Assembly: GCA_013397935.1 (NCBI GenBank)
Contig: VZRN01006632.1
Location: 577,171-641,170 of the forward strand
Direction: 5' to 3'
DNA length: 64,000 bases
Source of the DNA: Dasyornis broadbenti
Taxonomy: Eukaryota; Chordata; Aves; Passeriformes; Dasyornithidae
The notes under the pieces are model-generated. The model saw only the letters and a program-made list of their open reading frames with translations, had not been told where the DNA came from and ran no database searches. The translations under genes were made by a program, and so were the position numbers. Of this stretch, positions 24,151 to 35,490 are shown one piece after another (the first letter of the stretch is position 1; the number at the start of each line of letters is the position of its first letter).

Positions 24151-25235
24151 CCGTACCTAAACTGTTCTCCTGCAAAACAGGATGGCTTCATCCAAACAAT
24201 CTGCTGGAAACATCCTTTGGCACAAACTTTCCTCCGAAAATGAGCCTGGGTGTTGTCCTCACACAAAGGACATCTCTCATTCATCATGACTTTAAGCTTG
24301 AGTTTTCTAAAAATACTGGACCAGCTCTGAAGAGAAGATATGTATTTGTGTATATACAGATACATATTATATATACTTTTGAATATTTTATATTTTTATT
24401 TTTAATGTGCTTTAATTTTTCATATATTATTTCATATCTCCATTTGATCTCTTCTGCTCTTTAGGGCTCAGACCCAATGTAAGAATGTCTGCCTTGTGGT
24501 TTCTGGCCATATGGAGCTTTTGGCAGAAGCTTGTAAGATTTTATCTTTCCCTTTCAAGGCTACGCACACAATGTCTTCTGTACATGCTTGAGCTCTTCCC
24601 TGGTCAAAAGTGAATGTGGAAACCCTAATGTAACAGTCAAGCCAAAAGTGGATCTTCTTTGATGGCTCATCCCTGACAAATCAAAGGGAAGTGTACCTGG
24701 CGCTCCCATTCCGTGCAAAATTTCCCTCATTTTTCTGTCTGTTTCTGAGAAATTGTTTTTCTAAGGAAGCGTTTTATTGTGCAAAACCCACTCGAGATGG
24801 ATGGCAGCCCCTCCCATGGGCTGAGCACTTTCCAGCGGGCAGCACTATTTCGTGTGTGTATATCCACCCCATGTGCAGCCATCCTGCATTCCAGGATCAA
24901 ACCTTCTCCTCTCTAGCACGAACCTCTTACTCCTCTGAGCAACAAATTTGTCTTTCATGTCACCTGTACTTTCAAGAACTAAGACTGATGGTGATCTTAG
25001 GCTTATAAATCTCTGTCCATGCAGCAAAGCATTGAGATTTTCTGCAGGACGCACAGGTGATACCCAGGTTACACAAGGCGATGATGAGAGGCACCACTGA
25101 GGTGTATCCATCCAGAGGCAGAGCGTGCAGGAAATGAAGAAATGTCCCATTAAAACTGCAATGTGAATTTGGGCAGTGGAAAATGGATATGCATCTGTCC
25201 AGCCTGGCATCCACACTTCTGCCATCCCCTTTAGT
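24151..25235. other. Unique sequence with AT-rich patch
   Basis: 24335-24440 is AT-rich, with ATATATA and TTTTAT runs. Otherwise unique, with no gene recognised. Confidence 0.35.
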
Positions 25236-25735
25236 AGTCACAGAATCACAGAATCATTTTGGTTGGGAAAACCCTCTCAGATCATCAAATCCAACCATTC
25301 CCAGCACTGCCAAGCTCACCACTGAGCCAGGTCCCCAAGTGCCACATCCACAGGGCTGTTAAATCCCTTCAAGGATGGTGATTCTATTACCTGAGCAGCT
25401 CTGCCAGGGCTGGACAAGTCTTTCAGGGAAGAAATTTTTCCTGATATCCAATCTCAACCTGCCCTGGCCCAGCCTGAGGCCGTTCCCTCTCCTCCTGTCC
25501 CTGTTCCCTGGCAGCAGAGCCCGACCCCCCCGGCTGCCCCCTCCTGTCAGGAGCTGTGCAGAGCCACAGGGTTCCCCCTGATCCCCCTCTGCTCCAGCCT
25601 GAGCCCTTTCCCAGCTCCCCCAGCCACTCCTGGGGCTCCAGACCCTTCCCAGCTCCGTTCCCTTCCCTGGACACGCCCCAGCCCCTCCATGTCTGTCATG
25701 AGGAGCCCAAGACTGCACACAGGGCTGTCCAGCTG
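25236..25735 (-). mobile_element. Longest CR1 fragment, about 500 bp, antisense
   Basis: From 'agtcacagaatcacagaatc' through 'accattcccagcactgccaa', 'ccaagtgccacatccacagg', 'gatatccaatctcaacctgc', 'ttccctctcctcctgtccct', 'gctccagcctgagccctttc' and 'catgaggagcccaagactgc'. This covers the CR1 3' region and the distal part of the ORF2 C-terminus read antisense. Stops break any reverse-transcriptase frame. Confidence 0.95.
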
Positions 25736-27922
25736 AAGGATGACCACAGCAAATGGATGAGGCAACCCCTGACATCACCTGGATTCTCTTCCCAGACTGA
25801 CAGAGCTTTCAGTGTCACCAGGACTCAGCACCTCTGGCTTTCCCTGAGCCAGGTGGGTATGGGCCAGCTCCCAGCAGCTGGTGGCTACTGGGGCATGGCT
25901 GAGCTGGGCTGGTGTGACCCACCAGGCACGGAGTCAGGAGGGATCTGTGGCTGTCCCGTGGATCCCAGGTCCCTCTGCCTCCATCCCTGCCCTTGGAAGC
26001 TGAGCTCTCCCTGTGGAAGGACAACAGAAAGAAAAGAGAGGGGGATGCTCCTGATAATGGAAGCTCTGCTGCCCTCCCCCTGGAAGAGCAAGTCTTTCCA
26101 GTAAGTGAGCAGGAAGACCAGCCCCGGCCACCAGAGAGTATTTAGAAGTAATTGAATCACTGGATTAGCTAATGCAGCATCCATTAGGAGTCCATGCCAT
26201 CCCCAGAGGACTCGGCAGACATAAAGGAGCTCAAGGAAGCCGTGAGCATTTCATGGATGTACATAAACCTCCTGCTTCCAGACCATAGCTTTCTTCCCGG
26301 CTGACAACACCAAGGTGCTGCTGGCGCTCCTCCATCCCCCTCAGCAGGAGGGCTGAGGTTGTCCAGATGGCCCAGGAAGGTAGAGAGGAGCCAAAGCAGT
26401 TGCTCACTGCTGCTACAGCTGATGTGGGGGTAGGGGGAATGGCAGCAGAGCTCCCAAGTTGGCTCCTCTCGGGGTGGAGAGGAGCAGTTGGAGCGTGCGG
26501 AAGTGCCTGGGCAGATCCAGGCTCGGGAGGGTTTTGCCGGCAGAAGCAGCCGGCTCCAGACTTGGCCCGGGGCACGGCGCGCCTGGCAGATGGCGGGGAG
26601 GAGTGGGTGTGCAATGTGAGGAAAGATTTAAACACAGAAGGCCAGATCCTCGGCCAGCCAGGGGAAACGTGATTTCCCGAGGATCCACTGGCAGCCATTC
26701 CCGCTCGGTGGCCGGAGCTGGTGCTAGCCCACAGTGTTATCTCAACTGGTTCCTGGCACTGAAGCTGTGCTGGGGATTTTCTGTGTTTGGAGCTGGTTCT
26801 CCTCCTTAAGGAGCAGCAACACCCTCCAGATGCTGCAGACTTGAGGCTGTGCTTTGAATTCTGGGGGAGGAAAAAGGAGGAGCTGGCTTGGATGATGGAG
26901 CAGGGATCTGAGTGCTGCAGGTGGGTCTGAAGCTTCACCTCCTTCCAGCTGGGTCCGCTGGGTTCAGAGTGCATAAAATTGCTTTAAACAGTACAGATTT
27001 CATGCCAAGCTTTCCAAAGAGAGGAGCACAAGTCCCACTACGTGAGAGGCTTAAATCTCAGCAAAACAACACATGGGGCTGCTAATCCTAATTCACTGAC
27101 ACAAGCTGCTCCATCCTTTCCTCCTCTCCGAAGCGTCCTTATTTAACAAGCGAAATAGCTGGAAGTTTGCATGGCTGAGCCTTTCCCGAACTGGGTGAGC
27201 GGTCTCCCTGTCTCTCTCTCCCATGGTGACCAGCTCACACGCTGTTGTGGGAAGGGGAGGCCCCGTGGCAACCTAAATACAGACGCACACAAGGAAACAA
27301 ATGCTGCCCTCCGTAAATTTTGCCATCAGCAGCTGGAGTGGGACACACCATTGCTTAGCAGGAGATTAGTTTTGCAGGCTCCCTGTGTCTAAAGGGAGAA
27401 TCATCTATTGTTTGCTGTTTAAGATTTATGGCATCTCCGTTTAGACTGAATAATTTATCCTGAATGAGCCCTGAAACCCTTTGGCAGTTAAAGGGAGAGA
27501 AACACACCCCAGGAAAAAAAAAAAAGTTTCACCCTAATAGGAGAAAACCAGCAGGGGAGGGGGCGGGTGAAGGGTTGGTTGCTCAGTTGGAGACCTCTGT
27601 GGTTCTGTATCCTTTGTCATTGCTTTATAATGATGAACTCTGTCGTTAGGAGCCATTCACTCCCGCTCAGCCTGTGTGATCTGATGCTGGCTTGATGGGA
27701 TCCAATTTAACATTTCACTCCGGGCTCCATTCCATGGCCATTTGGGTTTGGAAGTGAAAGGCAGTTTGATGATGACGCCTTGATGGTGTTTTAAACTGCC
27801 GTAAAAAACGCTGCCGAGGCAGTGCAGTGAGGGCGACTTCATCCTGGGCCTGCTCTTTGAGGCAGCTGCTTTTCCTTGGCCTCAAGCTCGGGCTTAAAGT
27901 GGATGGGGGTGCCTTGGGCACT
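25736..27922. other. Unique sequence, no gene recognised
   Basis: A 247-codon minus-strand frame at 26231-26974 has no recognisable domain and sits in GC-rich DNA. 27000-27480 is AT-richer unique DNA with TTTAAC, TTAGCAGGAGATTAG and AATAATTTAT motifs, a weak regulatory candidate. Confidence 0.3.
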
Positions 27923-28009
27923 GTTTTGGATCGTTTGGATCCAGAGTTTTGGATCGTTTGGATCCAGAGTTTTGGATCGTTTGGATCCGGTGTTTTGGAT
28001 CGTTTACGC
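27923..28009. repeat. Minisatellite, 23-bp period, about 3.8 copies
   Basis: Units start 'gttttggatcgtttggatcc' at 27923, 27946, 27969 and 27992. The fourth diverges after 'cgttta'. Each full unit contains GGATCC. Confidence 0.95.
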
Positions 28010-29454
28010 GGTGAAGGAGCAGAAGGAAAAGGGTGACCTTGCACCGGCCCTTGGGGCTCACCCACATGGAGGAAACTCGAGAGGGGAAATTGCAGGAGAC
28101 TTCTCCAGCACTGAGATGTGCACCTGGGCACGGCTTCCAGTTTCACCCCAGTCTAAGACAGGAGAATTCATCTGGATTTTCCTGGTTTTGGGGAAAGAAA
28201 ATGAAGTGTTCAAGAGCTACCTGGGTTGTATCCCATTTCTTGGAGACTCCTGAGATCTGACTGTTCCCACAGCCAAACCACTGGGGCTGGGGATACGGAT
28301 TTTGCACAGAGCAAGTCTTGCCCCAAATCTTGTCATCAAGCTAGTTTTGGGGTTTTTTGTCTCCTCTTTTCCTCTCTTTAATATCTGACTTTAATGATAG
28401 CTTTGAACTTCCTGGTTCTGGAACCAAATGCAGCGAAGCACTTCTGTTTCCATTTTCCATCCAAGTGGAAGTGAGGGCAGGAAAGATTCTCCTGTGGACC
28501 CAGAGTCATCAGACTCAGGCATTTAAGAGAAGCTTTTCTCCAGATAAGCCCTTGAGCCACCTCTGGGTTACTCAGTTCAGTGTCTAGGGGTGATTGAGCT
28601 CTCTAAATAATGGGTTCAGCCCAAGACATTCCCTCAATTTGAATAATTTTCCCCTCTTCCAAGACACCTAATTTCATTAAGCCATTGCCATCAGTCTCCT
28701 CCAGATTTTCTAGGCTGCAGTGAGTTAGGAATAAGTCAGGATAAAGCTCTTTTTCCTTCCCTTAGTTCCATCCAAACATCTTCTTTTCAGAGCTTATTCT
28801 CGGTGGATTTAGCGGCTCCTTGATGTTTCAGACTCAAAATACTCATGCAGGCTCTTTGCTATTTTTCCTGTAACCATGTCCCACAAATTCCTTTGGCTTG
28901 GGAACACCAGAGGCTTTCAGCTCCAAGTCACTGACTCAAAAGTCAATCCAGACCCCACCAATCCAACTAAAGGATATTTCCACTGACAGGCTCTGCTGTC
29001 CAGGTCAGAGGATCCCTTTTCCAGGGGAAATTGGATGACTTTTCAGCTTCTCGAGCAGAGACAAGCAGCAATGACAGAACAAAACCAGAAATGGCATCAC
29101 TGAAATCATCCAGCATCTTTTCTGTCATCCCAAACCAGGATGCCAAGCTCCATCCATAAGAACTAACTCTAATGGAAGTGTGAAAGGCAGTTGGAAACCC
29201 CCTGTTTATTTTTATTCCACAGAATTCCATTGCAGTTACAGCTGGGTGAAGACATTTCTATCTCTACATTCTTATGAGTTTTCAGTTCAGTGAAAATATT
29301 AACTCGGGAAGACAAAGGCTGGAAAAGAAGAAAAATTGATTCCAATGTATCACTCACTGCTGCCTAAAGAGAATTGCTCCATTTTTTCCTGGATATATTT
29401 CTTGATAAGCGTCTTCCCCTAGGATCTTAGAGGAAAAAGGTTGGGGGAGCCTTA
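28010..29454. other. Unique sequence, nothing recognised
   Basis: No gene, RNA gene or TE is recognised. Confidence 0.35.
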
Positions 29455-29518
29455 TTAGAGATTTGGTGTCCCTGCTTATGGTCATTTCCAACCCACACCA
29501 TTCTGTGATTCCATGATT
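29455..29518 (+). mobile_element. CR1 3'-tail remnant, sense
   Basis: 'ggtcatttccaacccacacc' followed by 'attctgtgattccatgatt', the CR1 3' end; upstream homology fades quickly. Confidence 0.75.
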
Positions 29519-29747
29519 TGTCCCAGGCAGGGAATCTCACACTGTGAGAGAATGAAGCTAAAGGCAAGTGAGAAATACTCCCACCCAAACATTTAAGTTT
29601 TGAGCCACTGAGCTGCTGGGTTTGATGTCGAAGATGCTGTTGGGAAAACAGTGTAGTTTGGGGGGAAAAAATTATTGCTTTGAGAAATAATTTGTGATGG
29701 AAAAACTTCAATGAATCCTAAATGCACAGCTGGAAAAGGAATCCTCC

Positions 29748-29930
29748 CAGAGGGTGCTGGGGCACTGAACAGGCTCCCCAGGGAATGGGCACGACCTCAG
29801 GGCTGCTAGAGCTCAATCCTACCCTCTCAGGGACTTGGTGGGATTGTTGGGGTGTCTGTGCCGGGCCAGGAGTTGGACTGGATGATCCTTGTGGATCCCT
29901 AACAATTCAGGATATTCCATGATCCTGTGA
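29748..29930 (+). mobile_element. CR1 3' fragment, sense
   Basis: 'agagggtgctggggcactga', 'caggctccccagggaatggg', 'gctgctagagctcaatcc', 'gggccaggagttggactgga', 'tgatccttgtggatcccta', ending 'atattccatgatcctgtga'. A distinct CR1 subfamily from the 21212 copy, judged by its gtggatccc box. Confidence 0.93.
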
Positions 29931-30860
29931 ACTGTGGTAGAGTTTAACGGCACAACGTGGGTGAGCTCCTGGCCAGGAGCTGCCAGCTCCAGCCATCCCC
30001 TGTCTTCAAAACACCACATTATTATTTTTGCTCCCAAACATCGTCTGCTTCACTCACTTTATGAATATTTCGGGATGCAGAGCACCACGAACTACAGAGT
30101 TTCACCGGGGCTGGAAGCAGCAGGGTCACGTGCGATGCAGACACAAACCTGGCGGTAGGCACAGACTCCCGCTGGGGACAACAAAGCCCTGTTGGGATGG
30201 ACAGAATGGTTGTGGTCACTCAGAGGCCGAACTGGAGCTGTTTTGGGATCAGAATGGCAACTGCAGAGTGGTCACATCACCTTTTTGGTGAACTGAGGGC
30301 ATTTTGAAGGGCTGTGTAAGATGCTGTTGTGCAAATTTGTGTTAGGGACTGAAATCAAGCCTTGCGGGTCTGATGGGGAGCACTGAAGATTATTTGGAAT
30401 TTCACCTGTGTTAGTTTAACTTTCCCCACATCCAAAACTATCTCCCAGTTTCTTCAGGCTCTGGATCCCTGGGAACATCAACACAGGTGTGAGCCAAAGC
30501 TTGGACTTTGCCAAGGAGAGTTTGTTTGGCAAAACACTCCTGGTCCAGTCCAGGCATGGAAATGGATGGGCAAAAATGGGGAAGAAAAGATTCTTTCTGT
30601 TTGCCCGGCAGGGGATTTCTGTTTAATCAGCAGTTGCTTGCAAAACCAAACACTGGCTGCCATGAGCCAAGGTCCAGGAACATAAATATCTGGGCTCTCT
30701 TCCAGGGCTGTGGCTGAGCTCCAGACGGTTGGTGAGGAAGGAGGAGGTGGGAAAGTGGCTCCCAGCACTGTGCAGTTGGCAGGACTGGAGTTTGCGGCAG
30801 GGCAGGGGCAGGGACAGGGACAATGTTCATCCTCTCTGGCCCCAGGTGTAGGATCGGCAG
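29931..30860. other. Unique sequence, nothing recognised
   Basis: No gene or TE is recognised. A G-quadruplex-type motif at 30800-30819 is listed separately. Confidence 0.35.
30800..30819 (+). other. G-quadruplex-type motif
   Basis: Four G runs of at least three bases (30800-30802, 30805-30808, 30811-30813, 30817-30819) separated by loops of two to three bases fit the classical G3+N1-7 pattern. Folding is not tested. Confidence 0.6.
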
Positions 30861-31005
30861 TGGTGGAGTCCCCTGGAGGGATTTCAGAGCCCTGTGGATG
30901 TGGCACCTGGGGACACGGGGCAGTGCTGGCCTTGGCAGTGCTGGGAATGGTTGCGTTGGGTGATCTTAAAGGCTTTTCCAAGCTAAGATTCCAGGATTCC
31001 ATAAC
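30861..31005 (+). mobile_element. CR1 3' fragment, sense
   Basis: 'ggtggagtcccctggaggg', 'gtggatgtggcacctgggg', 'ccttggcagtgctgggaat', 'gggtgatcttaaaggctttt', 'attccaggattccataac'. Matches the CR1 subfamily with the 'gatgtggcactgaggg' box. Confidence 0.92.
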
Positions 31006-31310
31006 TGGGGTTGCTCTGTAAAGTCCTTCAGTTGTTCCTGTTGATGGAATCCCTACTTGGCCACCCAAAACAAAGCACAGCATCTCCCATCCCAAGGAGA
31101 GGACCAAGCTCTCGGTTTTGACTGAGTCCCTGTAGAAATCCAGAAATTATTTCCTGATGGTTGCAGAATTCCTGATTAAAATGGGGGATCCTGCAGGTTC
31201 TTTGGGAAATCTGTTCTCCTCACTTGGGTGCTTGGTCAAGAGTCTGGGGGCTTTTTCCATAGGGGGTTCTTGGATTTGTTTGCTTGGTTTCTGCTGCTGT
31301 TACTGCTTTT

Positions 31311-31908
31311 GGAAAACAAAGAAAGAAACAAGCAAAAAAAAAAGGAAGAAGGAGAAAAGAAACAAAAGAAGAGAAAAGAAAAAAAAAAAAANNNAAAAAA
31401 AAAAAAAAAAAAAAAAAAAAGAAAAAATAAAAGATAAGAAAGGAAAATAAAAGAAAGGAAAAAAATCCAAGGTTAAAAAAACGAAAGAAGATAAAAGAAA
31501 AAAAAAGAAAAAAGAAAAGGAAAGAGAAGAAAGAAAAATAAAAGAAAGAAAAAAAATCCAAGGGAAAAAAAATAAGGGAAAAAAACCAAGGGGAAAAAAA
31601 AAAAGAAAAAATAAAAGACAAGAAAAGAAAAAAGGAAAAAGAGAGGGAAAAAGAAAAAAGAAAAATTAGAGGAGAAAAGAAAAAAGGAAAAAGAAAATAA
31701 GATAAAAGAAATAAGAAAAAGAAAAAAGAATAAAGGGAAGGAAGAAAAGGGAAAAAAGGGAAAAAGGAGAAAGGAATAGGAGAAAAAAGGAATAAGGTAA
31801 AAGAAAAAAAGATGAAAAGGACAAAAGAAAAAAGGAGAAAAGAAAAAAAGAAAAAATAAAGAAGAAAGGAAACGAATAAAGAAGAATAAAGAAGAAAAAA
31901 GAAAAGGG
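31311..31908. repeat. About 600-bp A/G (polypurine) tract with 3-base gap
   Basis: Almost entirely A and G on the + strand, with rare C and T. Bases 31392-31394 are N. Diverged higher-order repetition is visible: 'ataaaagaaag' at 31447 and 31538, and 'tccaagg' at 31466 and 31557, both 91 apart. Spurious K- or F-rich open frames up to 237 codons come from this tract. Confidence 0.95.
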
Positions 31909-33278
31909 TTCTCTGAATGGGCACATATTTCATCAGAAATAATTTTTAAATAAAGAAAGCGTGAGTTTCCTCAAAAACTGATCAAATGCTGTTTCCAAGT
32001 GTCCATTTTTTAAACAAACTCTCGGCGTGTGACAGAGTGGCAGATAAACCAAACAGTTCTGCAGCTGCCTCCGGGGCTGGGCTCCCATCCTGCACCTCAG
32101 ACCGCGCTGGTGGTGCTCTGCCTTTATCTCCGGAACATCCACGGCTCTGAGGCTGAGCAGGGTCCTTCTGGCCTCCTCCTTTCGCCATCACATTTTTGTC
32201 TTTGCCAAACACGAGCTGTAAAAAGCCCGTCCCAGTCGAGTTGGCAAAACAACAGCGCAAACACCGCAGCGCTTAAAACCAGAGCGAGAGTCACCGCCAG
32301 CAGCATGAAAATTCAGGTGTTTGCTTTCTTCTTCTCTTTGTTTATCCATTGAAAACTTGATGTGTCTTCAGCAGCTGATGCTGTGTCTGTGGCTTTTCAG
32401 ACTTTTTAAATCCTTTTTTTTCTTTTTGCTGTTGTTTGTGATTTCTCCGACAGCCTTGAAAAATGTCAAATTTCCATCGGTTTGCAGAGGAGGAGGTTTA
32501 ATGTCCAGATTGAGACCCAGGTGCCATGGCGGCTGAAAACACGGAGACCTAAAAACAAGACTGTAAGAGCTGTAAGTTGACAAATACATTAAAAATCTCA
32601 TTGTATCTTTTCCATATTAATAAAGAGAAAACCCAAAATCATGAGAGTGACACTGATGAGAGAAGGTGAATTAAGAATAGCAAGACTGCAAACAGATGAG
32701 GAAGAAGGTGAGGAACCACCATAGATGGTGACGAGAAGGGGCCAGGTGGGTAAAAATCTGCCTTGGAAATGATTTGTAGGGCAAATGAAGGTGGGAGAAA
32801 AAAGTAGAGAAGTTGTAATTATTTATTTTCTGTTTCCCCCACCATCATTTCTTTGCATCTCAGCTAATAGGAGAGGATCAAAGCCAGAGAAATTTGCTTT
32901 GGATCGACTGACACTTTATTTAAATTAAAATAAAAAATCTGGTCTGTTTTGTTTTCCCTCCAGATGAACATTAAAAGGTGGCATAACTGACATTCCAGCC
33001 CACTACAACTTCACCTCCTGTTTGGAGCTAAAATGGAACAAATTTAAGTAATTTTCTTACTGTGGGCATGAAAGGGACTGTGGGCCTCTAATCACTGCCT
33101 GTGGGTTTGACTCAGCCATCCATAAACTGCAATATTCACTCGTTTATTCCTTCTCATTCAATTGCCTCCAAATTGCTTCAAACAGGCTCCAAGGCTGCTG
33201 GGGAACGAGGAATTCTGCCTGATTCTCATTAGAGGGGACAGGAGTGAGGAAGGAAATGGGAATTCTGGGCCATCTGCA
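31909..33278. other. Unique sequence, nothing recognised
   Basis: A CpG-richer patch lies at 32090-32300; the remainder is AT-rich unique DNA. No exon or TE is recognised. Confidence 0.35.
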
Positions 33279-33326
33279 TCCTTCCTTCCTTCCTTCCTTC
33301 CTTCCTTCCTTCCTTCCTTCCTTCCT
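33279..33326. repeat. (TTCC)n microsatellite truncated by assembly gap
   Basis: About 12 TTCC/CCTT units run directly into the N run, so the true array is at least this long. Confidence 0.97.
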
Positions 33327-33479
33327 NNNNNNNNNNNNNNNNNNNNNNNNNNNNNNNNNNNNNNNNNNNNNNNNNNNNNNNNNNNNNNNNNNNNNNNNNN
33401 NNNNNNNNNNNNNNNNNNNNNNNNNNNNNNNNNNNNNNNNNNNNNNNNNNNNNNNNNNNNNNNNNNNNNNNNNNNNNNN
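33327..33479. other. Assembly gap (153 N)
   Basis: Undetermined bases. Frames that cross it are meaningless. Confidence 0.99.
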
Positions 33480-34002
33480 AGAATTCCACAGTTGTGCTCA
33501 CATCCCTTTGTGCTTTTGAGACAAAGTCTGAACAAGTTTATTTTTTTGGGAGATAGCTTTCACATTTCAGGCATTTTGGGGATAAAAAAAAAAAAAAATC
33601 TGTCAAAACATAATTGTTCTGTTTTAGTGTGATGGACAAGTCGTGGGTCAGGTGCTCAGTGGTGTGGACATGGATACCACAAAGGTGGTGCACGTGGGCC
33701 TTTCCCTATTTCTGGCCAGAAAACTCTGGATTTACCCAGCTGGGTTCTTTTCCATCCTAGATGTGACAAGTGATGCATTACTGATGCCTTCCCTAATCCT
33801 CCTCCACATCAGCCGATGGAAGAAGAAATATCTTGAGATGTTTTCCGAGCTGCTGTGGGCACAAAATCCCCCAAAACTGGACTGCCCCACTGGACATCTT
33901 TGCAGGTTCTCCTTTCCCAGTCCTCTCTTTGCTGAGAGCAGCTGAGCCAGGGTGTAAAATGCCTTCTTCAGGCTTCTTCTCCATCTCTGGGCTGAGCACG
34001 GC
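33480..34002. other. Unique sequence, nothing recognised
   Basis: Post-gap unique DNA with a short poly-A at about 33583-33597. No gene is recognised. Confidence 0.35.
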
Positions 34003-34080
34003 CCTGCTGGAGATGGGAATGGCGGCTGCATCCAGCACGGACCCGCTGGAGATGGGAATGGCGGCTGCATCCAGCAGCTT
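34003..34080. repeat. Two-copy tandem duplication, 39-bp period
   Basis: A 32-bp core beginning 'gctggagatgggaatggcgg' is identical at 34006-34037 and 34045-34076. Confidence 0.95.
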
Positions 34081-34180
34081 TGCAGAGCAGCCCCCTCATT
34101 TCCTCCAGCACTCGCTGGGCTCCAGCGAGCAAAGCAGCCAGAGCAGAAAATACTGCATTGCACCAAAGGCACCGAGACAG

Positions 34181-34206
34181 GGAGAGAGAGACAGAGAGAG
34201 AGAGAA
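34181..34206. repeat. Short GA-rich microsatellite
   Basis: GA dinucleotides interrupted once by 'gaca'. Confidence 0.85.
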
Positions 34207-34504
34207 ATCCCCCAGAATGACAGGCAAAGGCTGTGCCTGTCCCACTCCTGACAGGCTGCTGAGCTGGGCCGCGGAGCAAGGCACGGCTTCCACACAGACA
34301 GAGCTCGGGAAAGCTCAGCTCCAGCCGTGGGAGGGTTTGTGGTGGTGCATTTCCTGATGAGCTGTTCTGAAAGCTCCTGTCTCAGCTCAGGCACCTTTGG
34401 CATCTGCAGGCAGGGAAGGAAACGTTTCCAGCGTGCTGCCTGGAAATGGGAACTGCAGCGTTGGCTCTGCACAGGGAAGGGTCAGTGCCGGCAAGGACAG
34501 ACCA

Positions 34505-34704
34505 TCTTCCACAGGCTGTGTCTCTGCTGAGCTTCCCCAGCCCATTCTCCACGGGCTGTGTCTCTGCTGAGCTTTCCCAGCCCTTTCTCCGCAGGCTGTG
34601 TCTCTGCTGAGCTTTCCCAGCCCATTCTCCACAGGCTGTATCTCTGCTGAGCTTCCCCAGCCCTTTCTCCGCAGGCTGTGTCCCTGCTGAGCTTTCCCAT
34701 TTCT
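34505..34704. repeat. Minisatellite, five copies of a 40-bp unit
   Basis: Units start at 34505, 34545, 34585, 34625 and 34665 and share the core 'ggctgtgtctctgctgagct'. Copies differ at a few positions, and the GCAG/ACAG and CCCA/CCCT variants alternate. Because 40 is not a multiple of three, the minus strand reads the same repeat in all three frames without a stop, giving three nested artefactual frames of 122-157 codons. Confidence 0.96.
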
Positions 34705-35277
34705 GTCCCTTGGCTGTCTGGGCCTTGGGACCCCTCTGCTCTCTGTCCTTGGCACCCTGCAAGGAGCTGGGTGCCCTCTCCATCCGCTGCCAGGAAGGCT
34801 CTTTGGACAGGGAGAACAGGAGCTGACCCAAACAGAGGCACCGAGGGGGTGGCAATCACCAGGAACTGAGGCCGCTCCACAGCAGCCTCATCCATCATCC
34901 TCACACTGGAGGATCATCCCTCACGTCATCCCTGCTGGAATCAGGGTGAGCTGCTTCTGGCACAGCTGAATGCTGGAGGAGTAGGAGACAAGGCTGGTGC
35001 CCATCCTGATGATCTTGGCCAAGAATCCAGGCCCTAGAACTGACCGCAGGAAGCCTGCACAGCCAGATGAGGAGTGCTTCCTAAAGAAAAAAACCAAGGA
35101 ATACTCTTCTTTTAAAAATGCTCCTATATAATCAGTGATCAAGATGAGAGCTACAGTTGATCCATCATTTCAGAATAATCCATGGATTCATTTGATCTCC
35201 CAGCCTGGTCACCTGGCACTGTGTCCCTCCCTCTGGAAAAACAGCCGAGGCACACTGGAAGTGAAGGAATGAAGGTC
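34705..35277. other. Unique sequence, nothing recognised
   Basis: No TE, gene or RNA is recognised. Confidence 0.35.
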
Positions 35278-35490
35278 ACAGAATCCCAGGATCACTGAGG
35301 TTGGAAAAGCCCCCCAAGGCCATCGAATCCAAGCTGTGACCAATCCCCACCTTGTCCCCAGCCCAGAGCCCTGAGTGCCACATCCAGGATTTCCTCCAGG
35401 GACAGGGACTCCAAACCTCCCTGGGCAGCTCTTTCCAGTGCCTGACCACCCTTTCCATGGAGAAATTCCTCCTGGTGTCCAAGGTCATGA
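35278..35490 (-). mobile_element. CR1 3' fragment, antisense
   Basis: 'cacagaatcccaggatcact', 'gaggttggaaaagcccccca', 'ctgagtgccacatccaggat', 'tccctgggcagctctttcca', 'gagaaattcctcctggtgtc'. Clear CR1 antisense order. Confidence 0.94.

Noticed and set aside
31220..31933. 237-codon F-rich frame that could be mistaken for a membrane protein
   Set aside because: It is the complement of the polypurine tract, and it also crosses an N gap.
33158..33632. Open frames spanning the N gap
   Set aside because: They consist largely of undetermined bases and CCTT repeats.
34382..34904. Three overlapping repeat-protein-like frames on the minus strand
   Set aside because: All come from the same 40-bp minisatellite read in three registers; a real repeat protein would need a period divisible by three.
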